Shown here: positions 16,745 through 25,922 of the stretch, in pieces | How positions within the stretch are numbered: position 1 is the stretch's first letter | How the letters are laid out: each line of letters opens with the position of its first letter | Source of the DNA: Aeromicrobium tamlense | Lineage (GTDB): Bacteria; Actinomycetota; Actinomycetes; Propionibacteriales; Nocardioidaceae | Assembly (NCBI RefSeq): GCF_013408555.1 | Contig: NZ_JACBZN010000001.1 | Coordinates: 434,001 to 498,000 of the forward strand | Direction: 5' to 3' | Length of the DNA stretch: 64,000 nucleotides | Notes under the pieces: generated by a model | Told to the model about the DNA's origin: nothing | Database searches by the model: none | The model's input: the letters and a program-made list of their open reading frames with translations, nothing else | Program-made: the position numbers and the translations under genes

Positions 16745-17512
16745 TCAGGCGACGACGACCTCGACGCCGAGCTCCTCGAGCATCGCGCGGCCGCGGTCGC
16801 TGACGCCATCGTCGGTGACGACGGCCGTGGCATCGGTGAGGGCCGCGAACGAGAACACCTGGTGCGGGCCGAACTTGGTCGAGTCCGCCAGCACCACCCG
16901 CGTGCGCGCCGACTCGACCAGCGCGTGCTTCACGGCGGCCTCCTCGGAGTCCGGCGTGCTGAAGCCGTGGTCGGGCGCGATGCCGTTCGTGCCGATGAAG
17001 GCGACGTCCGCGCGGGTGGCCCGCAGCGCCTCCACCGTGGTGTGGCCGACGGCCACGCCGGTGACCTCTCGCACGCGCCCACCGAGGGTGTGCAGGGCGA
17101 TGCCCTCGTGCCCCAGCAGCTGGTGCGCGATCGCGACGCTGTGAGTGAGCACGGTGAGGCGGCGATCGGTGGGCAGCACCTCGGCGAGGTGGGCCACCGT
17201 GCTGCCACCGTCGAGCAGGACGCTGCCACCGGTCTCGGGGAGGAACTTCAGCGCGGCGGTCGCGATGCGCGCCTTGAGGTCGGGTCGCTCGCCCGTGCGC
17301 TGTGTCAGGCTCGCCTCGAGCCGTGAGTAGGACGAGGAGAGCACCGCACCGCCGTGCACGCGGCGCGCGGCGCCCGCGCGCTCGAGGACCGCGAGGTCGC
17401 GCCGGATCGTCTCGGTGGACACCTCCAGCTCGGCGGCCAGCTCGTTGACGGAGACCCGCCCCTGACTGGCCAGCCGTTCGGCCAACAGCACCTGGCGCTC
17501 AGCGGCGTACAC
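16745..17512 (-). CDS. DeoR/GlpR-family transcriptional regulator
   Basis: A protein of 255 residues. N-terminal winged helix RQVLLAERLASQGRVSVNEL...STETIRRDLAVLE (about 6-50) with the DeoR signature RRVHGGAV. C-terminal sugar-phosphate sensor domain of the DeoRC/isomerase type: SVLLDGGSTVAHLAEVL, FIGTNGIAPDHGFSTPD and VVLADSTKFG. Usually represses sugar catabolic genes and is released by a phosphorylated sugar. No sugar genes adjoin it, so its target is elsewhere. GGGGGAGG precedes the GTG start. Confidence 0.88.
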   Translation of the reverse strand: MYAAERQVLLAERLASQGRVSVNELAAELEVSTETIRRDLAVLERAGAARRVHGGAVLSSSYSRLEASLTQRTGERPDLKARIATAALKFLPETGGSVLLDGGSTVAHLAEVLPTDRRLTVLTHSVAIAHQLLGHEGIALHTLGGRVREVTGVAVGHTTVEALRATRADVAFIGTNGIAPDHGFSTPDSEEAAVKHALVESARTRVVLADSTKFGPHQVFSFAALTDATAVVTDDGVSDRGRAMLEELGVEVVVA

Positions 17513-17616
17513 GCGACCTCCCCCGACGTCCCTGTGGGACTGTGTGACTTTTCGTGGAAGTCTACGCGGCGCGGCGGACGCCCGACCAGTGTTCGACCGG
17601 ACGGGCGTCCGAAGGC

Positions 17617-20196
17617 TCAGGCCTCGGCGAGCGTGGCGTCGACGACGAGGGCGCCCTCGCCGGCGGTGGTGACGACCTCGCCCACCACGCGGCCGGCGGC
17701 CCGCACGTCGGGCAGCGCGGCGTCGAGCAGCTCGAGCGCGGCGGCGTCACCCGTGACCGACACGGCCGTGACCTCGGTGCGCTGGCTGACCTTCGCCGTG
17801 GACTTGGCGCCGCGGATGCCCGCGAGGGCCTCGCCCGCGATCGCCAGCAGGCGCGCGTCGAAGGTCTCGACCGCGAGGTCGGCGTCGGGGGCGGGCCAGG
17901 CGGCGCGGTGGATCGAGCCCTCCTGCCACCACGACCAGACCTCCTCGGTCACGTACGGCAGGAACGGCGCGAGCAGGCGCAGCTGCACCGAGAGCGCCAG
18001 CACGAACGTGGCCTTGGCGGAGGTGCCGGCGGTGTCCTCGCCGCGGGCGCGCTCCTTGACCAGCTCGAGGTAGTCGTCGCAGAAGTCCCAGAAGAACTTC
18101 TCCGTGACCTCGAGCGCCGACGTGTAGTCGTAGGCCTCGAAGTGCGCGGTGGCCGTCTCGACGACGTCGCGCAGGCCCGTGAGCAGCGCGCGGTCGAGCG
18201 GCTCGGTGACCAGTGCGGGGTCCAGCAGCGAGGCGTCGGCGCCCAGGCCGTACTGCTCGACCGGCGCCACGACGAACTTGCTCGCGTTGAGCACCTTCAT
18301 CGCGAGGCGGCGGCCGACCTTCATCTGCGTCTCGTCGAACGGCGAGTCGGCGCCCGGGCGGGCGCCGGCGGCACGCCAGCGGACGGCGTCGGCGCCGAAC
18401 TTCTCGAGGATCTCGTCGGGGACGACGACATTGCCCTTGGACTTGCTCATCTTCTTGCGGTCGGGGTCGACCACGAAGCCCGAGAGCGCGGTGTGCTTCC
18501 ACGGCGCCGTGCCGAACTCCTGGTTGGAGCGCACGACGGTGGAGAACAGCCACGTCCGGATGATGTCGTGGCCCTGGGGACGCAGGTCCATCGGGAACGT
18601 GCGCTCGAACAGGTCGAGGTCGCGCTCCCAGCCGCAGATCAGCTGGGGGGTCAGCGACGAGGTGGCCCACGTGTCGAGGACGTCGGGGTCGGCGATGAAG
18701 CCGCCGGGCTGGCCGCGCTGCGACTCGTCGAAGCCCGCCGGTGCCTGCGAGGCCGGGTCGACCGGCAGGTCGAACTCGGGCGCGAGGATCGGGTTGTCGT
18801 AGTCGGGCTCGCCGTCGGCGTCGAGCAGGTACCAGACCGGGAACGGGATGCCGAAGAACCGCTGGCGGCTGACCAGCCAGTCGCCGTTGAGGCCCTCGAT
18901 CCAGTTCGTGTACCGCGACTGCATGTAGCCGGGGTGCCAGTCGATCTCGTCGCCGAGGCTCACGAGGTGCTGGCGCAGCTCGGCGTCGCGGCCGCCGTTC
19001 TTGATGTACCACTGGCGCGTGGAGACGATCTCGAGCGGCTTGTCGCCGCGCTCGTAGAAGTTCGCCATGCGCTGGGTGGCGCTGGGCTCGCCGTCGAGGT
19101 CGCCGGACTCCTTGAGCGCGGCGGCCATCGCCTCGCGCGCGCTGAACGCGGTCTTGCCGGCCAGCTCGGCGTACACGGCCTCGCCGGGGCCGCCCGCGAT
19201 CCACTCGGGCGTCTCGCGCAGGATGCGGCCGTCGCGGCCGATCACGGTGCGGTTCGGCAGGTCGAACTCGCGCCACCACTGCACGTCGGTGAGGTCGCCG
19301 AAGGTGCAGCAGTGCACGATGCCGGAGCCCTTCTCGGGATCCGCGAGCGTGTGCGCCAGCACGGGCACCTCGACGCCGAAGATCGGCGAGTGGGCGGTGG
19401 TGCCGAACAGGTGCTGGTAGCGCTCGTCGTCGGGGTGCGCGATGAGCGCGACGGCGGCGGGCGTCAGCTCGGGACGCGTGGTCTCGATGTGCACCTTGCG
19501 GCCGTCGGCCAGGTGGTACGCCACCCGGTAGTAGTGGCCGGGGTAGTCGCGCGCCTCGAGCTCGGCCTGGGCGACCGCGGTCTGGTACGTGACGTCCCAC
19601 ATGGTGGGGGCGTCCTGGCTGTAGGCCTCGCCGCGCGACAGGTTGCGCAAGAACGCACGCTGGCTCGTGGCCTGCGCGTCGTGGCCGATCGTGGTGTAGG
19701 TCTGCGACCAGTCCACCGAGAGGCCGAGCGTGCGCCACAGCTTCTCGAAGACCTGCTCGTCGCGGACGACGAGCTCGTTGCACAGCTCGATGAAGTTGCG
19801 ACGGCTGATCGGGATCTGCTTCTTCGGGTCGGGCTTGGCCGGCGGCGTGAAGTCGGGGTCGTACGGCAGCGACGGGTCGCAGCGGACGCCGTAGTAGTTC
19901 TGCACGCGACGCTCGGTGGGCAGGCCGTTGTCGTCCCAGCCCATCGGGTAGAAGACCTCGAGGCCGCGCATGCGCTTGTAGCGCGCGATGAGGTCGGTGT
20001 GCGTGTAGCTGAAGACGTGACCGACGTGCAGTGAGCCCGAGACGGTGGGCGGCGGGGTGTCGATCGAGTACACCTGGTCGCGGGTCTTGGTCCGGTCGAA
20101 CGCGTAGGTGCCCTGATCGGCCCATACGCCGACCCACTTCTCCTCGAGGCCTTCGAGGACGGGCTTCTCCGGGACGCGGCTCTGTGGGGTGGTCAC
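17617..20196 (-). CDS. valS: Valyl-tRNA synthetase
   Basis: Class I aminoacyl-tRNA synthetase charging tRNA-Val, 859 residues. HIGH motif [12 protein letters not shown] (about 53-64), the actinobacterial signature [14 protein letters not shown], a CP1 editing domain (about 190-380), and KMSKS as [11 protein letters not shown] near 580. The anticodon-binding helical bundle and a C-terminal coiled region follow. Gene order with folC downstream on the other strand differs from mycobacteria, where they are co-directional. The start GTG is supported by a TAGAAT box 8 nt upstream. Confidence 0.97.
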   Translation of the reverse strand: MTTPQSRVPEKPVLEGLEEKWVGVWADQGTYAFDRTKTRDQVYSIDTPPPTVSGSLHVGHVFSYTHTDLIARYKRMRGLEVFYPMGWDDNGLPTERRVQNYYGVRCDPSLPYDPDFTPPAKPDPKKQIPISRRNFIELCNELVVRDEQVFEKLWRTLGLSVDWSQTYTTIGHDAQATSQRAFLRNLSRGEAYSQDAPTMWDVTYQTAVAQAELEARDYPGHYYRVAYHLADGRKVHIETTRPELTPAAVALIAHPDDERYQHLFGTTAHSPIFGVEVPVLAHTLADPEKGSGIVHCCTFGDLTDVQWWREFDLPNRTVIGRDGRILRETPEWIAGGPGEAVYAELAGKTAFSAREAMAAALKESGDLDGEPSATQRMANFYERGDKPLEIVSTRQWYIKNGGRDAELRQHLVSLGDEIDWHPGYMQSRYTNWIEGLNGDWLVSRQRFFGIPFPVWYLLDADGEPDYDNPILAPEFDLPVDPASQAPAGFDESQRGQPGGFIADPDVLDTWATSSLTPQLICGWERDLDLFERTFPMDLRPQGHDIIRTWLFSTVVRSNQEFGTAPWKHTALSGFVVDPDRKKMSKSKGNVVVPDEILEKFGADAVRWRAAGARPGADSPFDETQMKVGRRLAMKVLNASKFVVAPVEQYGLGADASLLDPALVTEPLDRALLTGLRDVVETATAHFEAYDYTSALEVTEKFFWDFCDDYLELVKERARGEDTAGTSAKATFVLALSVQLRLLAPFLPYVTEEVWSWWQEGSIHRAAWPAPDADLAVETFDARLLAIAGEALAGIRGAKSTAKVSQRTEVTAVSVTGDAAALELLDAALPDVRAAGRVVGEVVTTAGEGALVVDATLAEA

Positions 20197-20204
20197 GAGC
20201 GTCG

Positions 20205-20210
20205 ATTCTA
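20205..20210 (-). promoter_or_regulatory. -10 box (TAGAAT), near-leaderless, valS
   Basis: TAGAAT on the minus strand, 8 nt before the valS GTG at 20196. Confidence 0.5.
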
Positions 20211-20278
20211 CGTGGCGCCCCGGGGGTGCGGCACCGCGCGGCCGTCCGTCCAGCAGGATGGTGCACGGAGGCGATCAG

Positions 20279-21253
20279 ATGAGCGACGGCGACCGGCCCA
20301 CGATCCACGTGGTGGCCGCATTCACGACGGACGCGCAGGGCCGGATCCTCATGGTCCGCAAGCACGGGTCCGAGGTGTTCATGCAGCCCGGTGGCAAGCC
20401 CGAGCCGGGGGAGGAGGCGGTCGGCGCGCTCGTGCGCGAGCTCGAGGAGGAGCTCGAGGTCCGCGTCGATCCCGACGAGCTCGCGTCGTGGGGTCGCTTC
20501 GAGGCCGACGCCGCCAACGAGCCCGACCACCACCTCGTCGCCGACGTGTTCGCGCTGCGCCTCGACGGCGAGGTCGTCGCCGCCGCCGAGATCGCCGAGG
20601 CGCGCTGGTTCACCCGCGAGGAGGCCCACGCGCTCGGCGACCGTCTCGCCCCGCTGGCGGGCCGGATGCTCGAGCTGCCCGAGGTCCGCACCCACTTCCG
20701 TCCCGCGAGGTTCGCCGCGATCGAGACCGAGCGGCTTCGGCTGCGGCTCATGACCCTGGCCGACGTCGACGCCGTGCACTCGTACCAGTCACGCGAGGAC
20801 GTCTGCGAGTACATGCTGTTCGAGCCGCGCACCCGCGAGGAGGTCGCCGACCGCGTCGAGCACTGGGCGCGGGCCGACCGCATCGGCAGCGAGAGCGACT
20901 ACCTCCAGCTCGCCCTCGAGCGTCGCGAGGACGGCGCGATGCTCGGGCACCTCTACCTGCGGGTGAAGTCCCTCGACGCGCTCACGGCCGAGCTCGGCTG
21001 GACCCTGCACCCCGACTTCCAGGGCGCCGGCTACGCCACCGAGGGCGCGACCGCGCTCATCCGGTGGGTGTTCGACCGGCTCGGCCTCCGGCGCGTGATC
21101 GCCGACCTCGACCCGCGCAATGAGGCCTCGATCGCGCTGTGCCGCCGGCTGGGCATGCGCCAGGAGGCGCACTTCCGTCAGGACGTCTGGTTCCGCGGCG
21201 CCTGGGCCGACACGGGCATCTTCGCCGTGCTCTCCGACGAGTTCGGCGGCTGA
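20279..21253 (+). CDS. Nudix hydrolase-GNAT acetyltransferase fusion
   Basis: A protein of 324 residues with two domains. Residues about 8-130 form a Nudix domain; the box GKPEPGEEAVGALVRELEEEL keeps G-x5-E-x7-REL-x-EEL. Residues about 150-320 form a RimJ-like GNAT acetyltransferase: IETERLRLRLMTLADVDAV, LGWTLHPDFQGAGYATEGATAL (acetyl-CoA pyrophosphate loop) and DPRNEASIALCRRLGM. Such a combination could hydrolyse a nucleotide and acetylate an amine, or the two may simply be housekeeping activities joined. GGAGG lies about 8 nt before the ATG. Its last 76 nt overlap the 3' end of the convergent MMPL gene. Confidence 0.85.
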   Translation: MSDGDRPTIHVVAAFTTDAQGRILMVRKHGSEVFMQPGGKPEPGEEAVGALVRELEEELEVRVDPDELASWGRFEADAANEPDHHLVADVFALRLDGEVVAAAEIAEARWFTREEAHALGDRLAPLAGRMLELPEVRTHFRPARFAAIETERLRLRLMTLADVDAVHSYQSREDVCEYMLFEPRTREEVADRVEHWARADRIGSESDYLQLALERREDGAMLGHLYLRVKSLDALTAELGWTLHPDFQGAGYATEGATALIRWVFDRLGLRRVIADLDPRNEASIALCRRLGMRQEAHFRQDVWFRGAWADTGIFAVLSDEFGG

Positions 21254-23337
21254 TCCGGCGGGGCGCCGTCGTCGCGCCCCAGCCGGCTGGGCCACCAGAT
21301 GTGGCGGCCGATGTCGAGGTTCAGCGCGGTCACCAGCACGGAGCGCACGATGATCGTGTCGAGCAGCACGCCGATCGCGACCGCGAAGCCCAGCTCGGCG
21401 AGGAACACGATCGGCAGCGTGGCCAGCGCGGCGAACGTGCCGGCCAGGACGAAGCCGGCCGAGGTGATCACGCCACCCGTGGCCGCGAGGCCGATGAGGG
21501 CGCCCCGGCGCGTGCCGTGCAGGAGCGACTCCTCGCGGACGCGGGTCATCAGGAAGATGTTGTAGTCGATGCCCAGCGCCACGAGGAAGACGAACGCGAA
21601 CAGTGGGAACGAGGAGTCCGCGCCGGCGAAGTCGAACACGTAGTGGAACACCAGCGCGCTGATGCCCATCGCCGCGGCGAACGACAGCACGACCGTGAGG
21701 AGCAGGATCAGCGGCGCGGCCACCGACCGCAGCAGCATCATGAGGACCAGCAGCACGACGGCGAGGATGATCGGGATGATCAGCCGGTTGTCGGCGGCCG
21801 AGGCCTCCTGGACGTCGAGGTTCAGGGCGGTGTTGCCGCCGACGAGGGCGTCGGCGCCCTCCACGGAGTCGAGGTCGGCGCGGGCCGTCTCGACGATGTC
21901 GCGCGCCTCGGTCGAGTCGCTGGGGACCGTCATCGTCGCCTCGATGTAGGCCACGTCTCCCGAGACCTGCGGCTGCGTCACCGAGGCGGCGTCCACGCCG
22001 TCGATCCCGGCCACGACGCTGCGCACCTCGGCGGCCTGCGGCGCGTTCGAGATGATTTGCAGCGGGTCGCCCGCGCCGGCCGGGAAGTGCTCGGCGATCC
22101 GCTCCTCGGCCGCCAGCGAGGGCTGGTCGGTGGTGAAGGCCTCGGCGTTGCTCAGGCCCGTGGCGTCGAGCTTCACGATGCCGAACGACAGCGCGATCAG
22201 GACCAGCGAGGTCACGACCCACACGACGCGGGGTGCCCGCGCGATCCACGTGCCGACCCGGGCCCAGAAGCCCTTCGAGGTCCGCTGCGGGTCGCCGAAG
22301 TGGGGGATGAACGGCCAGAACACCCAGCGGCCGAAGATCACCAGCAGGGCCGGGAGCAGCACGAGCATCGCGAGCAGGGCCACGGCGATGCCCGCCGCGC
22401 CGACGGGACCGAGCCCGGCCGTCGAGTTCATCTGCGCGAACAGCAGGCAGAGCAGACCGATGATGACGGTGCTGCCGCTGGCGAACACGGCCGGAGCGGC
22501 GCGGTGGAGAGCGTGCGCCATGGCCTCGTGCCGGTCCTCGTAGTTGCGCAGCTCCTCGCGGTACCGGGCGACGATCAGCAGGGCGTAGTCGATGCCGGCG
22601 CCCAGCACCAGGACGCTGAGGATGCCGGCGCTCTGCCCGTTGACCGTGAGTCCGCCGTACTTCGCGAGCAGGTAGACCAAGCCCTGCGAGGCGAAGACGC
22701 TCATGAGGCCGCAGAACAGCGGGATCAGCCAGAGGATCGGGCTGCGGTACGTCAGCAGCAGCATCACGACGACGACGCCCACGGCGGCCGCGAGCAGGAT
22801 GCCGTCGATGCCGGCGAACGCCTCGGCCTGGTCGGCGCCCAGGGCGGCCGGACCGCCGACGTCGACCCGCAGGCTCGTGCCCTCGACGGCGTCCTCGGCC
22901 GCGTCGGTCACCTCGTCGATGAAGTCGGGGAGGTCCTCCCAGCCCTCGTCGTCCAGGGTGATCGGCACGATGAGCTGCGCGGCGACGCCGTCCTCGCTCG
23001 GGATCGGACCGACGACCTCGCCAACCGGGACGTCCTCGAGCGCGCCGATGGCCTGAGCCGCCTGCTGCCCGGCTGCGAGGTCGGCGGGGGTCAGCGGGGC
23101 GTCCGAGGTCAGCAGCACGATCGCCGGGGCGGTGTTCTCGTCGTAGAACGAGCCCGCCTTCTCGATGACCTGCGTCGACTCGGCCTCCTCGGGCAGCCAG
23201 GACGCGATGTCGTTGTCCTGGACGCTCGTGAGCTTGGCCCCGAACGAGCCCAGCCCGCCCAGGATCACCAGCATGAGGGCCAGCACGACCCACTTGACCC
23301 ACCGATGGGTGATCCACCCCGCGACCTGACGATTCAT
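21178..23337 (-). CDS. MMPL-family (RND-type) exporter
   Basis: A protein of 719 residues with the two-fold RND layout: TM1 (WVKWVVLALMLVILGGLG) and a large extracytoplasmic loop, then a bundle of about five TM helices, repeated once. Each repeat bears the proton-relay Asp-Tyr pair, ALGAGIDYALLIVARYREE-like in the first (GAGIDYALL) and LGIDYNIFLMTRVREE-like in the second. MMPL proteins export lipids, siderophores or drugs using proton motive force. No lipid synthesis gene is adjacent. I start at ATG 23337 (MNRQVAGW); an upstream GTG at 23406 would add 23 polar residues. The C-terminus after RHIWWPSRLG overlaps the Nudix-GNAT gene antisense. Confidence 0.9.
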   Translation of the reverse strand: MNRQVAGWITHRWVKWVVLALMLVILGGLGSFGAKLTSVQDNDIASWLPEEAESTQVIEKAGSFYDENTAPAIVLLTSDAPLTPADLAAGQQAAQAIGALEDVPVGEVVGPIPSEDGVAAQLIVPITLDDEGWEDLPDFIDEVTDAAEDAVEGTSLRVDVGGPAALGADQAEAFAGIDGILLAAAVGVVVVMLLLTYRSPILWLIPLFCGLMSVFASQGLVYLLAKYGGLTVNGQSAGILSVLVLGAGIDYALLIVARYREELRNYEDRHEAMAHALHRAAPAVFASGSTVIIGLLCLLFAQMNSTAGLGPVGAAGIAVALLAMLVLLPALLVIFGRWVFWPFIPHFGDPQRTSKGFWARVGTWIARAPRVVWVVTSLVLIALSFGIVKLDATGLSNAEAFTTDQPSLAAEERIAEHFPAGAGDPLQIISNAPQAAEVRSVVAGIDGVDAASVTQPQVSGDVAYIEATMTVPSDSTEARDIVETARADLDSVEGADALVGGNTALNLDVQEASAADNRLIIPIILAVVLLVLMMLLRSVAAPLILLLTVVLSFAAAMGISALVFHYVFDFAGADSSFPLFAFVFLVALGIDYNIFLMTRVREESLLHGTRRGALIGLAATGGVITSAGFVLAGTFAALATLPIVFLAELGFAVAIGVLLDTIIVRSVLVTALNLDIGRHIWWPSRLGRDDGAPPDQPPNSSESTAKMPVSAQAPRNQTS

Positions 23338-23480
23338 GCGTTCAGTCTCTTCCCGCTCCTCGGCCCTGAGAATGGGTGAGAACCCCGAGATTGGAATCAT
23401 TCGCACCAGGGGTCACTGGTGGCTCCGGAGTCGCTGGGATGTCGGTGCCCCTGGAGGCAGACCCCTGCGGCACCGGCTGG

Positions 23481-23486
23481 GATACT
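23481..23486 (+). promoter_or_regulatory. -10 box (GATACT), leaderless, folC
   Basis: GATACT ends 7 nt before the folC ATG at 23494. Confidence 0.4.
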
Positions 23487-23493
23487 GGCAGGG

Positions 23494-24840
23494 ATGAGGC
23501 CCACCTATCCCGACGTCGAGCTCGCCCTGCTGTCCCGCTGGCCGGAGACCAGGCTCGAGCCGTCCCTCGACCGCATCCGCGCCATCTGCGAGCTGATGGG
23601 CGACCCCCAGGACGCGCAGCCGCTGGTCCACCTGACCGGCACGAACGGCAAGACCTCCACCAGCCGGATGATCGACGCGCTGCTGCGTGCCCTCGACCTG
23701 CGCACGGGCCGGTTCACGAGCCCGCACCTGCAGCGCATCAACGAGCGCATCTGCATCGACGGCGAGCCGCTCTCGGACGAGCTGTTCGTCGACGCCTACG
23801 CCGACGTCGCGGTCTACGCCGACCTCGTCGACCAGAGCCAGCCGCACCCCCTCAGCTTCTTCGAGATGCTCGTCGCGATGGGCTACGCGGCGTTCGCCGA
23901 CGCCCCGGTCGACGTGGCCGTCGTCGAGGTCGGGATGGGCGGCGCGTGGGACGCCACGAGCGTCGCCGACGCCGACGTCGCGGTCATCACGCCGATCGAC
24001 GTCGACCATGCGTCCTACCTCGGTGACACGCCCGCCGACATCGCCGTCGAGAAGTCGGGGATCATCAAGCGCGGCTCGCGCACCGTGCTGGCCTCGCAGT
24101 CCGAGGAGGTGCTCGAGGTGATGCTGACCCGCGCCGCCGAGATGGGCTCCCCGGTCGTGCTCGAGGGCGTCGACTTCCGCGTCGAGTCGCGCACGCCGGC
24201 CGTGGGCGGGCAGATGTTCACGATCCAGGGCGTCAAGGGCCGCTACGAGGACATCCTGCTGCCGCTGCACGGTGCCTTCCAGGCCCGCAACGCGGCGCTC
24301 GCGCTCGCCGCCGTGGAGGTCTTCACCGGTGACGCCGAGCTGGACCCCGAGCTCGTGCGCGCGGGCTTTGGCGCCGTCACGTCGCCCGGCCGCCTCGAGG
24401 TGGTCCGCCGCAGCCCCACGATCGTGCTCGATGCCGCGCACAACCCGCACGGGGTGCGCGCCATGGTCGAGTCGATCGGCGAGGAGTTCACCTTCAACCC
24501 GCTGATCGGCGTCGTCGGCGTCATGGCGGACAAGGACGCCGAGGAGATCCTGCGCGAGCTCGAGACCTCGGTCGCGCACCTGATCTGCACGCAGAACAGC
24601 ACCGAGCGCTCGCTGCCTGCGGCCGACCTCGGCGAGCTCGCGACGGGCATCTTCGGATCCGAGCGGGTCACCGTGGTGCCCCGCCTCGACGACGCGCTCG
24701 AGCGGGCGATCGCCTTCGCCGACGCCTCGGGCGACGAGTTCGGCGACGCGATCGGCTCCGGCGGGGTCATCGTCACGGGCTCGGTCGTCACGGTCGGTGA
24801 GGCGCGCACCCTGCTGCGCGGCGCGGGGGAGGAGTCGTAG
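23494..24840 (+). CDS. folC: Folylpolyglutamate synthase/dihydrofolate synthase
   Basis: Adds glutamate to dihydropteroate and extends folate polyglutamates; 448 residues. P-loop HLTGTNGKTSTSRM (about 49-62), FTSPHLQRINERI, VEVGMGGAWDATSVADADV and ITPIDVDH are the family motifs, with the C-terminal Mur-ligase domain motif VLDAAHNPHGVRA. Start ATG 23494 is placed by similarity and a GATACT box 7 nt upstream. The next gene overlaps by one base, giving an operon as in Rv2447c-Rv2446c. Confidence 0.96.
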   Translation: MRPTYPDVELALLSRWPETRLEPSLDRIRAICELMGDPQDAQPLVHLTGTNGKTSTSRMIDALLRALDLRTGRFTSPHLQRINERICIDGEPLSDELFVDAYADVAVYADLVDQSQPHPLSFFEMLVAMGYAAFADAPVDVAVVEVGMGGAWDATSVADADVAVITPIDVDHASYLGDTPADIAVEKSGIIKRGSRTVLASQSEEVLEVMLTRAAEMGSPVVLEGVDFRVESRTPAVGGQMFTIQGVKGRYEDILLPLHGAFQARNAALALAAVEVFTGDAELDPELVRAGFGAVTSPGRLEVVRRSPTIVLDAAHNPHGVRAMVESIGEEFTFNPLIGVVGVMADKDAEEILRELETSVAHLICTQNSTERSLPAADLGELATGIFGSERVTVVPRLDDALERAIAFADASGDEFGDAIGSGGVIVTGSVVTVGEARTLLRGAGEES

Positions 24841-25175
24841 TGAGGCACATGTGCGCGGCGATGCTGTCGCTCCAGGCGATCATCCTGGGCCTCTCGGTCC
24901 CGGTCATGATCGCGGTCGAGGACGTCGATCCCGCGGTGGCCGGTGTGATCGGCGGAGGCCTCGCGGTCCTGTGCCTGCTCACGGCCGGGATGCTGCGGCG
25001 GCCGTGGGCCTACTGGGTGGGCCACGGGATCCAGGTGGCCACCTTCCTCACCGGCTTCCTCGTGCCGATCATGTTCTTCATCGGCCTGATGTTCGCCTCG
25101 CTGTGGCTCGGCGCGTTCTTCCTGGGTCGCCGGATCGAGGCCGACAAGGCCCGCTGGGCCGCCGCGGAGGAGTAG
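24840..25175 (+). CDS. DUF4233 membrane protein
   Basis: A protein of 111 residues with four hydrophobic helices (about 6-24, 31-48, 56-74, 77-97) and a charged end (RRIEADKARWAAAEE). It corresponds in size, topology and position to Rv2446c, the DUF4233 protein that follows folC in actinobacteria. The GTG start shares its first base with the last base of the folC stop, so it is translationally coupled. Molecular function unknown. Confidence 0.85.
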   Translation: MRHMCAAMLSLQAIILGLSVPVMIAVEDVDPAVAGVIGGGLAVLCLLTAGMLRRPWAYWVGHGIQVATFLTGFLVPIMFFIGLMFASLWLGAFFLGRRIEADKARWAAAEE

Positions 25176-25212
25176 GTCGGCTGCTGCCAGCGCTTCCCTG
25201 ACCGCCTGAGAT

Positions 25213-25226
25213 GTGACGTGGCTCAC
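25213..25226. promoter_or_regulatory. Crp/GlxR-type dyad
   Basis: GTGA-CGTGGC-TCAC, ending 12 nt before the -10 box of the metallophosphoesterase gene, so it sits in the -35 region. Confidence 0.5.
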
Positions 25227-25238
25227 CCGGTTCCCCGG

Positions 25239-25244
25239 TACGGT
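25239..25244 (+). promoter_or_regulatory. -10 box (TACGGT), leaderless
   Basis: TACGGT ends 6 nt before the ATG at 25251. A GGAGG overlaps the spacer. Confidence 0.45.
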
Positions 25245-25250
25245 GGAGGC

Positions 25251-25922
25251 ATGGTGCGCGTGCTCGTGGTCGCTGACGAGATCTCGCCGGTGATCCACGA
25301 TGCCGGCGTGCGCCGCATGGACCCCGACCTCGTCCTCGGCGCGGGCGATCTGCCCTGGGACTACCTCGAGTTCCTGTCCTCCATGCTCGACGTCCCGGTG
25401 GTGTTCGTCCCGGGCAACCACGACCCCGAGGTGGACGCGCCGCTCTCGGGCTTCCGCGGCTGGCTGGCCGGCAACGGGCTGCCCCCGGAGGATCCTCGTC
25501 CGCTCGGCGGGACCAACGCCGACGAGTCGATCGTCGACGTCGCGGGACTGCGCATCGCGGGCCTCGGCGGCAGCATCCGCTACAACGAGGGGCCCAACCA
25601 GTACACGCAGGACGAGTTCGCCAAGCGGGCCAAGCGGCTGATGAAGGTCGCGGCCAAGCGCGGTGGAGGCGTCGACGTCCTGCTGACGCACTCGCCACCC
25701 CGCGGCCTCGGTGACGGCGACGACCCGCCGCACCACGGCTTCGAGGCGCTGCACGAGGTCATCGAGACGCTGCAGCCCACGTGGCACCTGCACGGCCACA
25801 TCCACCCGTTCGGCCAGCCGCAGCCCGACCGCGTCGTCGGCGACACCACGATCCGCAACGTGGTGCCCTACAAGCTGCTCGAGATCGCGCCGGTGCTCGA
25901 CCCGGTGGGCGGTCATGGCTGA
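25251..25922 (+). CDS. Calcineurin-like metallophosphoesterase
   Basis: A protein of 223 residues. Metal-binding motifs: GAGDLPWDYLE (GD), FVPGNHDPE (GNHD), LLTHSPPRG and HLHGHIHPFG (GHxH). The first motif, normally DxH, reads ADEISP: the Asp is present but the His is not in its usual place, so metal binding at that site may differ. Substrate (phosphodiester, nucleotide or protein) is unknown. The following gene starts inside its last codons. A Crp-type dyad and a leaderless promoter lie upstream; GTG 25254 is an alternative start. Confidence 0.85.
   Translation: MVRVLVVADEISPVIHDAGVRRMDPDLVLGAGDLPWDYLEFLSSMLDVPVVFVPGNHDPEVDAPLSGFRGWLAGNGLPPEDPRPLGGTNADESIVDVAGLRIAGLGGSIRYNEGPNQYTQDEFAKRAKRLMKVAAKRGGGVDVLLTHSPPRGLGDGDDPPHHGFEALHEVIETLQPTWHLHGHIHPFGQPQPDRVVGDTTIRNVVPYKLLEIAPVLDPVGGHG

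Noticed and set aside
17554..20034. Plus-strand open frame of 826 codons opposite valS
   Set aside because: Antisense shadow of valS, with repetitive Val/Gly/Arg content and no motif.
17747..20779. Minus-strand open frame of 1010 codons across valS
   Set aside because: It is another frame of the valS region; it lacks domains and is Arg/Pro-rich.
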